From: Cervus elaphus
Lineage: Eukaryota > Chordata > Mammalia > Artiodactyla > Cervidae
Assembly (NCBI RefSeq): GCF_910594005.1
Contig: NC_057817.1
Location: 25,955,001 to 26,019,000, forward strand
Direction: 5' to 3'
Length of the DNA: 64,000 nucleotides
Below the pieces are notes generated by a model, which made no database searches, was not told the DNA's origin, and saw nothing but the letters and a program-made list of their open reading frames with translations. Shown piece after piece: positions 21,971 to 34,300 of the stretch (within the stretch, counting starts at the first letter, position 1; every line of letters starts with the position of its first letter). Position numbers and translations under genes: made by a program.

Positions 21971-23714
21971 TAAACAAGTACCCGAAGCCGCAGATTTGAA
22001 TAACTTGTTGGGTTTTTGCAGACTTGGGTTTCTGCCCCAATGGAGGCGAAAAGAAGGAAGATGCAAGGGTGAGAACGGGGAGAGGGGAGCGATTGTGTGG
22101 GTCCTGGTGTGGGTCCTAGCCCTGCCCCCTTGGGCTCCGTCTTTCCCGAGGCCACGAGCAAAGGCCGTTTCAGTCCTATTGTCCGGGCCTGGCGTTCAAA
22201 GGCACTCAGGCTGCCACGGCCACCCCGCCTGCCACCGCTGCCAGGCGCCCATCAGCCCAGCCCCACGGGGCCTAGAGCCTCAGGCCTGCACCCCTAGGGA
22301 ACTTGATTGGGGTCCAGGAGAAGTCTGTGTTGCTAAAATCACTGTTAAGCCATTTACCCAACTTTCCGGGAAAGTGCCGCGTCTATGCTTGACTCCGGAT
22401 TGCCCTCTTCTTGCCTCAACTTGGGGATGCGAAAATTCAGGGGCTTCAGGTCACAGTGGGGGGGCTCGGGCTGCACCTATATTTTGACAACCCCCCACCC
22501 CCACCCCGAGAGCCCTGACCCCTTGCGCCCTTCTTCTGGTACCCAGACCCTGGAAAGGGCACCAGGGATGAGAGCTGGGCCTCCTGCTGCCAGTGGGACT
22601 GTGACCGAGGGAGAGGTGGAGGGTGCTCCTCACAGGTTCCAGTGTGGTTGGTGGGTTCCGGAGGACAGGCTGAGGGCTGGGGCACTAGGGGTCCCTACGT
22701 GGAAACAGAAGAAGGAAAAGGTAGTGCTCAACGGACAGAAAGGAACCTCGGCTGCTTTGCCTGCTCTAGCCTTCAAAACGCCCCAGAGGCACCCTGATTC
22801 CTCCAAAGAAAATTAGCGGAGTTTCCTCACCAGGTTAAGGAAGTCATCTAGGAAATTCCAAAGGTGAAGTGAAACAAAAATAAAATGTGTCTCCATTTAG
22901 GATCAAATAATAAAATAATTATACAGTGTGTGTGTGTTGAAATCTCTTCAAGTGAAATGAAAAACAAAATCACACTAGTGGTGAAAACTGCAGAGTTTTT
23001 TTTCCCTCATGTTTTGGAGGCCCAAATAAATCAATCTCTTCTCAAAACTTAAGGAAAGATTTGCTTTCTTCCTTAACACCGGGCTCTGCCCCGGCTGAAC
23101 TGGGAGCAGAGAAATCTCAGGCAAAAGATAGAATGCTTAGAAGCTCCCCAGACCCCCCACCCCACCCCGCAAACAGATTTTCAAATAGGTACAAGAGGCA
23201 AGTGGGAGACCGAAGACGCTTGGAGGGGCCTCTGATCCACCCCGATCTCCTCGCCACGCCGGCAGCCCAGCCATCAGAGACGCTCTCACATCTGGACATT
23301 GTACATGTTTGCACCCAGATGCTATGGAGGTTACCGCCTAGACACATGTCTGACTAGGCACTTAATTGTATGTACAGGGCCACAAATAGTCACTTTTACC
23401 GAAAAATGTACTCCCTGAGATTCCCGCATCCTGAAGTCTGATAGCCAGCACAACTGCTTTCTTGCCCCGCTGAAGCCAGCTAGTTATTTAACTTTGCCTC
23501 CTGAATTGAAACCAGACAGCAAACACATCCAAGAGAAGCTTTAGGAGGAGGACGGATGGGAGGATGTCTGGGAAGGGGGCAGACTCGCTCCCCACTTTAT
23601 GGTGTGCTCCCAAGTTACCCAGTAGGTCAGGTTTCCAGCCGGAGTCAGGTCTGCGGTCGGCCCGGCTTACTCCAGAGAGAATCTCGCTCCTCCCTTACCG
23701 GCTAAATTCCTTTT

Positions 23715-23960
23715 TGAAGATCTTTGTTTTCCATCTTCCTCCCCACCCTTTCCTTTCTTTCCCCATCTTCTTCCTTTCTCGTTATTTGCTTCTTTCTCTT
23801 TTTCTCTGGAACCCATTTGTTTCCTTCTCTTTTTCGGATTCTTTCTCTTTTTAAAATTAATTGTCTTCCTTATTTCTCTCTTCCTCCTTTATTATACAAT
23901 TTATTCTTTACTCTTCTTTCCTCCTCAATGCTTTCCTTTCCTTTGACTTTCTCCCTCAGC
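23715..23960 (+). repeat. Long polypyrimidine tract
   Basis: About 240 bases almost entirely C and T on the plus strand, built from CTTT/CCTT units with few interruptions. It is capable of H-DNA or triplex formation. No gene is implied. Confidence 0.7.
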
Positions 23961-24712
23961 TCTTACTTTTCTCTGTTGCGCCAGGCGCCCCGAGAGGGGG
24001 AGAACACCAGACTCTGTAGCATCCCTCCCCAGCCCCGCTGCTCAAGCTTGGAGTTGACCTTCCCCCGCCTCCAGCCTTAACTCGGCTCCTCACAAGGCGA
24101 AGTGTAGGGCTGTCAGCGGCTGGTAGCCAGGCCTCAGCAGTCGCCATTAGAAGGAAAAGCAGGGGCTGGGGCACGTCCTGACCAACTCCGAAGGCTCCCT
24201 GAAGTGCCCAGCTCCAGGGCTTAGGTATCCTCAAGTCCATCACCCCAAAGGAGCCTCATCCGCCAGGCCTGTCTTCGGAGAAGTTGCTCCGTCTTTGTCG
24301 TGACTTCCAGAGCTGAACATTAAAATATTAGCCCTTGTTTCTGTCAACTTGATGTTCCGAGGCTGGAGTTAGGGGAAATGGAGGAGTGGGGTTCCGTCAG
24401 TCCCAGGTGGGGGGCAGATCCAAGGAGTCACGAGCAGGCTTAGCAGCCCAAGGCCACGTCTCTACACAGGCACCTTTGTTCTGCACGCTCCTGGGCTGCA
24501 GCCCACTGGCTTTCCTCTTCTCTCGGTCCTACAGTCGCTGCAAGCTCTGGACAGGCAGTTCTTGTCTTGAATTCTGTCTTTCATCAAACCCTTTGTGGAC
24601 TTTGCAGGAGGCAGGGATGCGGGTGTATGTGTGCAGAGACTCTGCCAACTTGGAGGTCTGAGTCAAGGTTATGGGTCTCCACTTTGTGCAGTGTGTTGAG
24701 GGTGCGCAGGGT

Positions 24713-24713
24713 T

Positions 24714-24764
<51 letters not shown>
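24713..24764 (+). repeat. Compound (GT)n(GA)n microsatellite
   Basis: About eight GT units run directly into about eighteen GA units. Confidence 0.95.
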
Positions 24765-24768
<4 letters not shown>

Positions 24769-27700
24769 TACAGAACAAGAGGATGTGATGGAAAAGATCT
24801 GGTCCAGTTGACATCGTCCAAACTTTGGGGGTCTGTAAGTGTGTGTCTCAACAGCAGAGTGGCTGAGACTTTCCCAGCAGCCCCCAAAGCTAAGGGGGGT
24901 CTCAGGAATGAGTAACCCCTACCTTTAAGCCTTGTTTTGCCTTAGAGATGCAGCTCCAAACATCCCCCCCACACCCACACACACACCGGACTCCAGAACT
25001 TCTCTCTCCCCACCCTCCCAGAGATCCTGAGACTTCATTCCATGGCAAGACCAAAACTTTAATTTTTTTTTTTTAAAAAAAGGGAGGAGGACTCTTGTAA
25101 AACTTTTACTCCAAACAAAGTTATAAAAACTTCCCGGGCGTTGCCTTTTCCAAAGGTTTATATGAATAATAAAGAGTGCAGTCGCGTGCACACAGTTCTG
25201 GCGGGCTCTGAGCTGGGAGCCTTCAGCAAACAGCATTATCCAGCCCTGGGGCACCAGGAAACCCCAGGGGCTGCCCCCTTGGGAGAATATTTGCTCAGAA
25301 AGGAATTGCCCTGTTGATTCCGGAGAGGGGCGGGGAGGAGGAAGGGGTGGTGCCCTTGACTCCCTTGAAGTTCAAAGTTCTTTTTTGCCCTGGTGAGCAA
25401 AAACCCCCTCTGCCTTCAACCCACTCGAGAAATCAGCCTCCGGTAGTTTCTCCTCCTCTGGCTGAGGAAGGGTTCCGGGTAACCCCAACTCTGTCCACCG
25501 TTCAGACACCTGGTCTGTAACCTCCTTGCTTGTTCAAAGCAGAGCTCCCCACCCACCCCATCTGGGACACCTAGAACCTGTGGGTTTTCTCTCAAAGGTG
25601 CTTGGTGGGGCTTTGTGAACCTTCTTTCCAGTCTCCCTTGCATCACCATCCCCCAGCAACCCCAGGTCTGAGCGACAAAGAACCCAAATCCAAGACTGGC
25701 CCCAATCCACTTTTCTTTTCAAGTCCCCCAGGTTCCCCCTGCACCCCCAAAGCCCATAGTGGGAGGGGGAGGGGCCCAGAGTGCTCTCTCAGCCCACACC
25801 ACTTAATACCCTTGTAAACTCCCACGTGCGCTATAAACTTGGATTTTTACAACCAACATTCCTCCTTAGCTCCAGGAAACTTTGAACTCGGCCTCGGGTT
25901 TATTTACTGGGGTGGGGGGAGGGGATTGGGGTGCTGGGAGCTGAGAAAAGCAGGAGGAGAAGAGGGGGGAAATGCAGGCAAGGGGGTAATGGAATGGGGG
26001 TCTGGGGTGTGTTGGGGGAGCTGAGACTATCCACGGCGGTTTGTTTACTATTTAGGGCGGAAGCGTTTTCTAACACAGGCCAGACTGGGTCGTTAAGGGC
26101 GAAATGAAACTGGGTTTAGAGGCACGGGGGGGCGCTTTATGGCGGCGTCTAGACGAGGCTCTTTTGTTCCCAGGCAGCGCCGCGGCTGGAGGGGATTACC
26201 CGAAGAGGTTGAGCCCAGAGTGCCCCTGACCGGCAAGGGGGGTTGGACATCCCAGGGGCCCGAAGGTGGGTTTGTTTGGGGGGCAGAGACCTCTTTTTTC
26301 CCCTAACTTTTAGAGGGTCACTAAGGACTGGCAGGTTCCTGGGCTTGAATCCTAGAAGCTTTTATTTTTCTTTCACTATGTCACTCTGCGCCTTCCTTCA
26401 GAAATCCTTCTAGAGCCGGGGACCTTTTCTGAGCTTCACATACAGGGAAAGTGGTAGCTTTGGATTTTTAATATTTTTCTCCAAAATCAGGAGCCATTTG
26501 GAGATTAGTATTTTGCTTTATAAACATGTTCCTTCTATAGCTTTATTGTTATCTCCTTCCTATTTTATTGGAAACACAGCCGGCAGGTCAATATCCCTTG
26601 TTATTACTGGTGGACAAACACCATACCTAGAGAAATCTCTCATATTTCCGTGCACACGCGTGAACACGTGCAAGCGCATACACACACAGAGGCTCCTCAG
26701 CTGCATTGCTGCTGACATTCACTAAACACCGCGAGTGGTTACACACCTTGGAGGACACAAACTCTAGATGTGCATGGGGTCACTTTTACTCCACACTACA
26801 GGCAAAAACGTACACATAACATTCCTTTTCATGTGCACCCATAGGCATCCCAACTTAAATATTTGTGTGCAAGCACATGAAAGGATTGTGGGGCTGCATA
26901 TAAACCGCAGTTTGCCAATTTCATCTCAAGACCTACATTTACAAATTAAAGATTCAGATACCTCTGTCATCAAAAATGACAGAACCTAGATGCAATAGTC
27001 AGTCCATAGTCGTGGTGCTTTTTCTTTCATTCAACAGAATTGTTATTGACAAAAAACATTTTCTTTGAATTACAGAACAGTTCCAAAGAGAAGGGAAAGA
27101 TGAGAGAATTGCTTCCAAATCTTAGCCCCCAAAGAACGAATTTGGAACAGAGACCACCAGAGTGCCGTCACTGAACGCGCTGAAAGGACTAGGCTTATCT
27201 TTATACAGAAAAAACATGCAGCAAATATAGATGGGTGTGGCGACCGTCTCACAGGTTACCTCCTTCCCCAGAGCCCCACCCCAAGCCAACCCCTTACAAA
27301 ACGAATCTCTGGGGCTTTCTACTTTGGGAAACCAACGTATAAACATCAGGGTGGCCAGCCCCAGCCTAGGGTCTTGTTGTGTCTGGAGGAACTGGCCATT
27401 TGTGCTTGAGGGGAAGGGGCCCAGCCCCACCTTCCCACCCTCAGAGACCGGCGCAGGGAGGAAAGGGGGGGCTGGTTTTCCCCCCTCTCCCCTCCCTCCC
27501 TCAAAACTGTATATAAAAATTCCAATACAGTCTTCTCATGGTGGGGGGTGGGGAGAAAAAAAGGAAAACCGAAAACCCTACCCTCGACCCTACACATTTA
27601 ACTGCGACAGACGGAGACATCTGGCAGGAGGGCGGTGGAGCCAAGAAAATTCCTATAAATTTAAATTCGATGATGGTTACAATTAACTCCACAACAAACG

Positions 27701-27984
27701 TGTGCTTAAACGGAAAGCGTTGCTGGGCATTTGGACGAAGCTCGAGCAGCACGTGAGAAAGGATAGGTTTGAGACTCACTGTGGAAAGTCCTCCGCCTGA
27801 GAACTGGAGGAAGCTACCGCACATTCCTGCCCCTACCCGTGGAAAGGAGGGTGCAGGCCCACTAGCTCTGGCCTACTTCACCTTCACACGCTCTGCCCGC
27901 CTGCCTCCTCCTCTGCCTGGAGAGCATTGAGGGTTTTAAGAGGAGAGGGGCTAATAAAAGGGTCAAATAAAATCATAATATTGA

Positions 27985-29006
27985 GCAGAATGAAATATCT
28001 TTATTTGCCACCAAAAAAAAAAAAAAGTCACAGCAATTCCCTCTGGGACAGGGAGCGAGCTGGATGGGGATTGCACACATACACACACTCACGCACATGG
28101 AGATGGGTGATTCCAATCTCATTCCAAGCCAGTCCTCCCCACACTCTCTCAGGGTAGAAAGAAATGCTTGTGAAATTTATTTACAAAAAATTCAGGCCCC
28201 AGCATAGGGGAGGCGCCCAATCCCATCTCCCTAGTGCCTCTTCCACCCTAATCTTTTTCATTTGTTCCTTAACAACAACAAAAAAAGGAGGTAACAAATG
28301 CATAGACTATAGCTATAAATTCATGGAGTGGGGCACGGCTAGGAAAAAGGTTAGGAAACCTCAATGCACCAGTTAAGAATTTCGAAAGAGGGCTCTACAC
28401 CTTCAAGGGGAGAACACTAGGCGGGGCCTGGGCGTAGACGGAGGTAGGACACGAGTTTGCACACCTAACACCAGGTCAAAGGAACAGAAATTTCACAGCA
28501 AGGCGGGGTCACATTTAGCTGCCCCCTACCAATGGAGCCAGGTGGGGTAGGGACGGGGAGCCCGGGAAGTCTCCCCTCGCAGGCCCGGTGTCCTAGCAGA
28601 CCTTGTCACTTGGGCAAGGGAAGGCTTTTAGTTCAAGGATTGTTCGGTTCAGGCGCCCACGACTCTTGCCCCTCCCCCACCCAATCCGAGCAGCAAGACA
28701 CGGTCGCGAGGTGTGTTTTCTTTTAAATAAAGAGTCTTGGCCTCGGCGCCAACGGTGTCCACTCGCCGTGGGTCAGACACTTTCCTTCACCCCCCATTCC
28801 AGGCCCTGTCCCTGTCCCACATGGAGTCAGACCAAGGTTAAGGAGGTTGTCCAGAAAGACGTGCGGGAAACGGCAGTGGGGGCCAGCCCTGGCCACAGTC
28901 CAGTTTTCCACCCGCGGAAAGTAGGCGAGTTAGAAAATAAAAAATAAAAATAAAATAAAATAATTTCCCCCTTTCCCCCCTCCCCTCAAAAGGGCCCAGT
29001 CTGCGG
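27985..29006 (-). other. HOXC11: HOXC11 3' UTR with poly(A) signal
   Basis: The sequence after the stop is non-coding. AATAAA on the minus strand at 28005-28000 gives a UTR of about 1 kb, as expected for HOXC11. An alternative AATAAA lies near 28180, and an A/T-rich AAATAAAA stretch lies at 28937-28962. Confidence 0.7.
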
Positions 29007-29239
29007 TTACAGCAGAGGATTTCCCGAGAAATACTGCAGCCGGTCTCTGCTTAGTTTTTTTTCTTTCATCCTTCTGTTCTGAAACCAAATTTTCACTTGT
29101 CGGTCCGTCAGGTTCAGCATCCGAGACAGCTGCAGCCGCTTCTCTTTGTTGATATACACGTTGAAGAAAAACTCTCGCTCCAGTTCCCGGATCTGGAATT
29201 TCGAATAAGGGCAGCGCTTCTTGCGGGTGCGGGGGGCGT
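29007..29239 (-). other. HOXC11: HOXC11 exon 2 coding part (homeobox)
   Basis: 233 coding nt with [10 protein letters not shown], the rest of the homeodomain and the group-11 tail [11 protein letters not shown]. Confidence 0.97.
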
Positions 29240-31183
29240 CTGGAGGGGAGGGGAGGGGGCAAGTGCGAGGAGAGGGGGAGAGAGACACGTGAGACCCGGG
29301 CGACCCCAGCCCCCCGGAGCGCTCGGCGGGGCCCCTCTGCCGGCCCCAAGGCCGGGCAGCCCTCCCGCCAGGCCGGCCGGCTCTCCTCCCGAGGGCGCGG
29401 CGCCGGGCCGAGCCGCGACCCCTGCCCGAGCGGCAAGCGCGTCCCCCGTCCCGGGCCACCGCGGGGGCCCGTGCCGCCTCCCCTCCGGCGAGGGCCTTGG
29501 CTGTGGCGGGGTCTGCGGGAGATGCGCGCCAGCCGCGGCCAAGTGCGTCCCCAAGGCCCCCCGCCCGCTCAGCCGCGCTCCTCTGCCCTCCGGGTGGCTT
29601 TGAAAACCCACCCCGACGCCCCCACCCCCAGAAATGTGGGGGGACCGCGGAGAACTGGCGCAATGAAGTGCGATCCGGCGAGAGTCACTGGGAGGCGGGG
29701 AGGAAGCAAGCGAGCAGGCACCAGAGACACCGGAGAGCCGCTTCCGGGGGCCCTGGCGCCCCGGGACGCCTTCCCCGCGGCCGGGCCGGGCCGGCGTAGA
29801 GGCCGCGGGCCGCAGGGAAACGCCAAGCCCCAGGCCTGGAGCAGAGGGGAGCGCTGAGCCCGCCTCGCCCCCACCCCCTGTCGCCGCTGACCCTCGGGTC
29901 GCTCCGGGCCCTGCTCAGGGACCCGCCAACACAGAGTTTGAACATTTCAAAAAATAGTTTTTTTAAAAGAAGCAGAGCGGCCCTGGCGGGACTCCCCGGG
30001 CTCCGGCTCTGCTCCATTGCCTCTCTCCTCCACCACTCCCCCTCTCGGAGTTTCTCCCTGTCTTTCCCCTGCCCTCCCCTTTCTCCCCCTCCACCCCTCC
30101 CCTCCCTCCCACCCTCAACCCCGGCCTCCGGGCTCCCCATCCTTCCTTAAATGCTCCTCTAAGTTCACGATCAAAGTTAATATTGCCCGCGATGGTGGCG
30201 CTTTTAAAAAATTTCACAGACCGAAGGAGATAACGGAGAGGGGGGTTCACCCGGCTTTTCCAAAGAGCCCTTTTCCCTCCCTCCCCACCCCTTCTCCATC
30301 GTAAAAAGTCGAGTCGTTGGGAGAGAGGGCTTTGTAGGTTATAATAAAATCCTTTGAATGCTTATAAAACTCCACATAAAATTGGACTGACCCAAAACAC
30401 GAGGCCGTCCCCGCTCCCCTCGCCTCCCCCCTACCCTCGCTCGCCCTCCCTCCCTAGCTCCCTCCCTCCTGCCCGCCTGTTTCCCGGCCGCTGCTACCTA
30501 CTGGGGGCGGCTCCCTTGGCCGGCTCCTTGGCCGCCGAGTGGGCTGAACCGGACGAGCTGGGATTCGTGTTCTCCTCCTCGGCCTCGGCCTCGGCCCCCG
30601 CCTCAGCCCGGGACGCCAGTCCCGAGGCCGGGGGCGCCTCAGGCTCCCCTTTGGCCTCACCCTTGCCCGGGCAGGGGGGCTCGGCGGGCGGGTCGCCGCC
30701 GCCGCAGTAGGCGTTGTCGAAGAAGCGGTCAAAGGCTTGGGGCAGGACGCTGTTCTTGTTGACTGAGGAGTAGAAGCCGGCGGGGGCGGCGTGCGGGGCG
30801 CTGGGGTGGTGGTGGCCGCCGTAGGAGCCTTCGTTTTTCATGAGGATCTCTGTGACGGTGGAAGGAGGCAGGCACTCCCGGTGCATGAGCTCGTCGGCCG
30901 CCGCATAGCAGGAGGAGTAGCTGTTCCGGGGGTGCCACTTGCCGGAGGGCTCCAGGCCGTAGGAGACCTCTCGGACCGGGGGCACTTGGGCCGGGTAGGG
31001 ATAGGAAATCTGACGAGAGGGGGCCTGGGGCAGGAAGGAGGAGACCGTGGAGAACTCGGGCACGTAGTAAGTGCAACTGGGCAGATAGAGGTTGGAGGCG
31101 CAGCTCCCTCGCTCGCCGAAATCGGCGCCCCTCTCCTTGCGCGACGGCGAGCAGAAGTTGCCCAGGTTGACCGAGTTAAACAT
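29007..31183 (-). CDS. HOXC11: HOXC11 homeodomain transcription factor, complete; coding exons 31183-30502 and 29239-29007 (minus strand)
   Basis: Nuclear transcription factor of paralogue group 11, acting in hindlimb, sacral and kidney patterning. Exon 1 starts [20 protein letters not shown] and closes in a split Asn codon at 30502 with donor GTAGGT. Exon 2 begins at 29239 after CCCTCCAG. The frame is 915 nt, or 304 residues, the normal HOXC11 length. The homeodomain is at about 232-291 ([10 protein letters not shown] to NRRMKEKK), and the tail ends [10 protein letters not shown] low-complexity acidic/Ala stretch (about 193-205) precedes the exon junction. Group 11 lacks the strong Trp hexapeptide, and none is seen. 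Both exons and the intron are CpG-rich. Confidence 0.98.
29240..30501 (-). other. HOXC11: HOXC11 intron, CpG-rich
   Basis: 1262-bp intron (GT at 30501-30500, AG at 29241-29240), much of it CpG-island sequence. The frame entering exon 2 stays open for about 420 bp back into the intron, with an in-frame ATG at 29663. This could be chance in GC-rich DNA. A pyrimidine-rich, CCCT-rich patch lies at about 30010-30140. Confidence 0.85.
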
Positions 31184-31395
31184 CGTTCTCTTCTGCCGGC
31201 TCCAGATGGAGGTTTTGGACCAGGTCTAGCGAGGGGGGAAAATTTGGGAAGGCGAGATGACGCGTTATCCGTCTTAGTCTCTCTCCCCGAGCACGTGATC
31301 CAAAGTAGATATTGTCATATATCAGTTCGGAGCACTTCGCAGTCGTAGGAGGGGTTCTCTCTTAGGTAAGATGGGGACGTTCAGGCGATTGGTTT
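31184..31395 (-). promoter_or_regulatory. HOXC11: HOXC11 promoter / divergent promoter candidate
   Basis: A CACGTG E-box (31292-31297) and ATTGG, the reverse of CCAAT (31388-31392), lie upstream of the HOXC11 ATG. On the opposite strand TTAG/GTAAGA (exon end 31375) is a consensus donor pointing away from HOXC11 towards HOTAIR, so the element may be bidirectional. Confidence 0.45.
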
Positions 31396-34300
31396 GCAAA
31401 CACCGCAGAAACATTATGAAAATCAATTGCAGATTTGTATTCGTTTTGCTCTTGACACTCCCCTCCTCTCCATTCCACACAGCGAGCAAAGGAGGAGAGA
31501 GAGAGGGTTGGGGTGGGGTGGGCGGTGGGATGGGCGGGGGCGGTGGCTAGGAGGGGGTAATTGTATTTTTTTCTAGCTGCTGCTCTTTTTTTTTCCCCAG
31601 GATTGGGAGAAGGAGGAGGGTTCTTGTGTATGGGGGGGGTCTTGCCTTCTCCCTGTGATCAGCCCAAGACAGGGGTGGGGATGAGGACCTCTTTCTCCGC
31701 TGCCTGATTCCTCCAGAGACATGAATCTTTCCCCCCAACTCTCAGGGACTCTTACCCCACCAACCCGAAGAGAGTCAATGCCTGTTTACAAGAGTTTTAA
31801 GAAGTCGATTCTTTTCCTAGCCAGGGCTGGGTATCCAGACTCACTTTCCCTTTTGGAGGGACTCCCTGGAAGAGTATCTGAAGTTTCCCAAAGGTGAGGC
31901 GGCCCAGCAACCAGCCAGAGTCCCAACTTTGTCTGGCTTGCTGTGCTGCCAGCGGCTAGGGACTCAGATTAGTCATAAACAGTGCTAAGCAGTGAGCCAG
32001 CCGCCCAGCCGGTGCCTGGCGAAGTCTGGGAAAAACCTTCTCTAATGTTGTGTTAAATATTTAGTATGAGAGAGTGGCCCTGGGTGAATATTTCATGCCT
32101 GCCTTTATTGTCAATCAATGCGCAGAAAGCTGCATCCACTGTGGCTTTTTAAATTTCAACCCCCAAGAAAAAGGTTGCAATGAGAGTCCTGCGTCTTCTC
32201 TGTTGGGGTCCCTTTGGGTTGGGTGCTCAGTCTCAGCTTCTGCGCAGTAAAGAAGCCCAGTGTTGGGTCTAGGTAGGATATGATGGGGGGTCTGGGTTTG
32301 GGGGTGATATCCTTGAATGATTCGGGTGGACAGTATAGACCTCTGGGACAGACCAGCAGGGCAGTGGACGGGAACTGAGGACCCTGGCCAGCTGCGCAGG
32401 GCCAGGGGCCACTCCCTAGTGAAAACCCCCAGCCCCACTCCCCCCTCCCCAGGGGTTGCAGCCAGACCTTGCTGGGTGCCTCTTTCCTGTTTCTCTGCCC
32501 TGCCCTGCCCTCCTCCACATCTGCCAGCCTCCTAGATGGCTGTGACCCAAGGGGTGGACTCAGTGGTTCTGCCCTCCCTTGCCTGCCTCCCTTCCCTCTG
32601 GGCACCACGGGACACATCTGGGTAGTTGAAATCGGTTTATTGATGGGTTCTGGACTGGGTACCAGAGCAACCGTGCATCTAAAGAGGAGCCAGCAAAGCA
32701 TGATCTATTCCATTCAGGTCCGAGGGTCCGAGGAGGGAGGAACTGAAGCCCCCAAGGACTTAGTCCATGCACTCTTAGGAAAAGTCAGAAATGGCCCAAA
32801 CCCTCTTTTAACCCCTAACTCATGGTTAAACTTGGTCTCCACTTAAAAAATAGTATTTGTATTTGATTTTTCTTGATGAACTTGACGAGGTACAGAGGCC
32901 CCAATGCCAGACTAGGAAGATACAAAAAAAAAAAGATACCCTGACTCCAAATACAACCCCCTCAAAGTCATTCTTTCCCAACCCTCCTGCCCCCTCAAAT
33001 CTACTTTAGTGCAACACCTGGGTTGGGACAGCCTTGACCATGGGTCCCGTTCTTGGGGTGGCTCTGGCATACCCAAGGGTAGGCCTCTGGCTTCCCTTTA
33101 CCCATTCTTGGCTGGGCGCTGCTTCCCAAGCCCTCCTTTAGTTCTGGCCGGATCTTAACTAAGGGCAAGGAGGAGCTAGACTGGAGTTTTGCTAAAGACT
33201 AAGCTGCAAGAAAAAAAAAAAAATCTGTTGCTTTTCCTCTTTCCTCTACCCCTTTTTATAGGGTGAACTGGGGCCTGCGTTTTTAATTATAATGATGGGG
33301 AACTATGGGCTATGGCTTTTATGGGGTTCGTGCTCTCCTCATTAAACTCGAATTTATTGGAGGCAAAATGCTCCCCAAACAGTGATAGGAACTGGCAAGA
33401 AGGAGGTGAGAGGTACCCCTATCCCTTGCAGAGGTGTGGATGACGGCTCAGAGTCTCAGCCCGGGCTTTCCCCACTTCCCCCCAGGGCCATGCTTCCTCC
33501 CCCATCCTGGCCTCCAGGGCACTGTGGGGCCCAAGCCCCCAAGGCACCGCCAGGGCCGACAGTGGGGAGGGGGTGCACTTCCTGTGAGGAGACAGCTGTG
33601 GGCCTGAGCACTTGAATTTGACCACCAAAGTTTATTCCAGGGCCACCATAAAAGTGAGCCAGGCGGCTGCAAGGAGCTGCTGGCGGCTCGATTTCCTTGA
33701 AACAAAAAGAAAGGCAAGAAAGAATGTCAAAGGAGTAGATGTTCAGGAAACTGTAAGGTCTCCCAACAGAGGCTTCTGAACATTAATATTCGTCTCCCTA
33801 AAAGTAAGGCACAAAATTCCAAAAAATGTTTTTTCTAGTTTTCGTCTGACTTTTAATTTTTCAACAGCTTAGAAAAAGTTCCAACAGGAGGTTGCTACGC
33901 GAGTCAAGAAGAGAAGGCCCTGGTGGCTGAAGTCAGGAAGATATTGGTGAGCAAAAGTGCCCAAGGCATGGGCGAGTGGCCTCCCTGCCCAGTCCTAAGT
34001 CCAGGCCACCCTGAAGCATAGGCTTAGCCACCTGCCCCGGCCTGCATCCCTGGGCATCAGTGCTTTCCCTGAAGTGAGACCCCAGATCACTTCCCAAGAG
34101 CCCTGGGCAGCCCCACTCCTCAGAGTGGAGGTGGCTGGCTTTCCCCTCATCTCATAGGTGCCTGTAGCCTCTCCTACTGGAGACCCAGATTTCACCTGAA
34201 ATCCTCCTCAGCGGGCGATCCTGCCAGCCCCACTGAGGCTCTGGGTGGCCTCAGTCAGCACTGTCTGCCTGCATGGCGGCTAGCGGGCAGCTGCGGTCTG

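Larger units (their letters stand above)
18790..22930 (+). ncRNA. Candidate HOXC10-antisense/divergent lncRNA (position of HOXC-AS3)
   Basis: In human, HOXC-AS3 overlaps HOXC10 exon 1 and extends several kilobases away in the opposite direction. The same place on the plus strand here has a consensus donor CAAG/GTATGT (exon end 20466) and two plus-strand AATAAA signals (22878-22883 and 22908-22913) at about the expected distance. I cannot define exon starts or acceptors, so the limits are approximate and rest on remembered human positions. Confidence 0.3.
21971..27980. other. HOXC10-HOXC11 intergenic region, no protein gene seen
   Basis: No recognisable coding gene. It includes a 240-bp polypyrimidine tract (about 23715-23960), a GT/GA microsatellite (24713-24764), a CACGTG plus TATAAA pair (25823-25837) and AT-rich DNA at about 26450-27070. 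Confidence 0.5.

Noticed and set aside
26130..26155. TATGGCGGCGTCTA resembling a piece of human HOTAIR exon 6
   Set aside because: A 14-bp match in the wrong place, while the true HOTAIR exon 6 is present at 40158-41955. Coincidence.
30791..31348. 185-codon plus-strand ORF opposite HOXC11 exon 1
   Set aside because: A shadow of the conserved HOXC11 coding exon; the same applies to long antisense frames over HOXC9, HOXC10 and HOXC12 exon 1.
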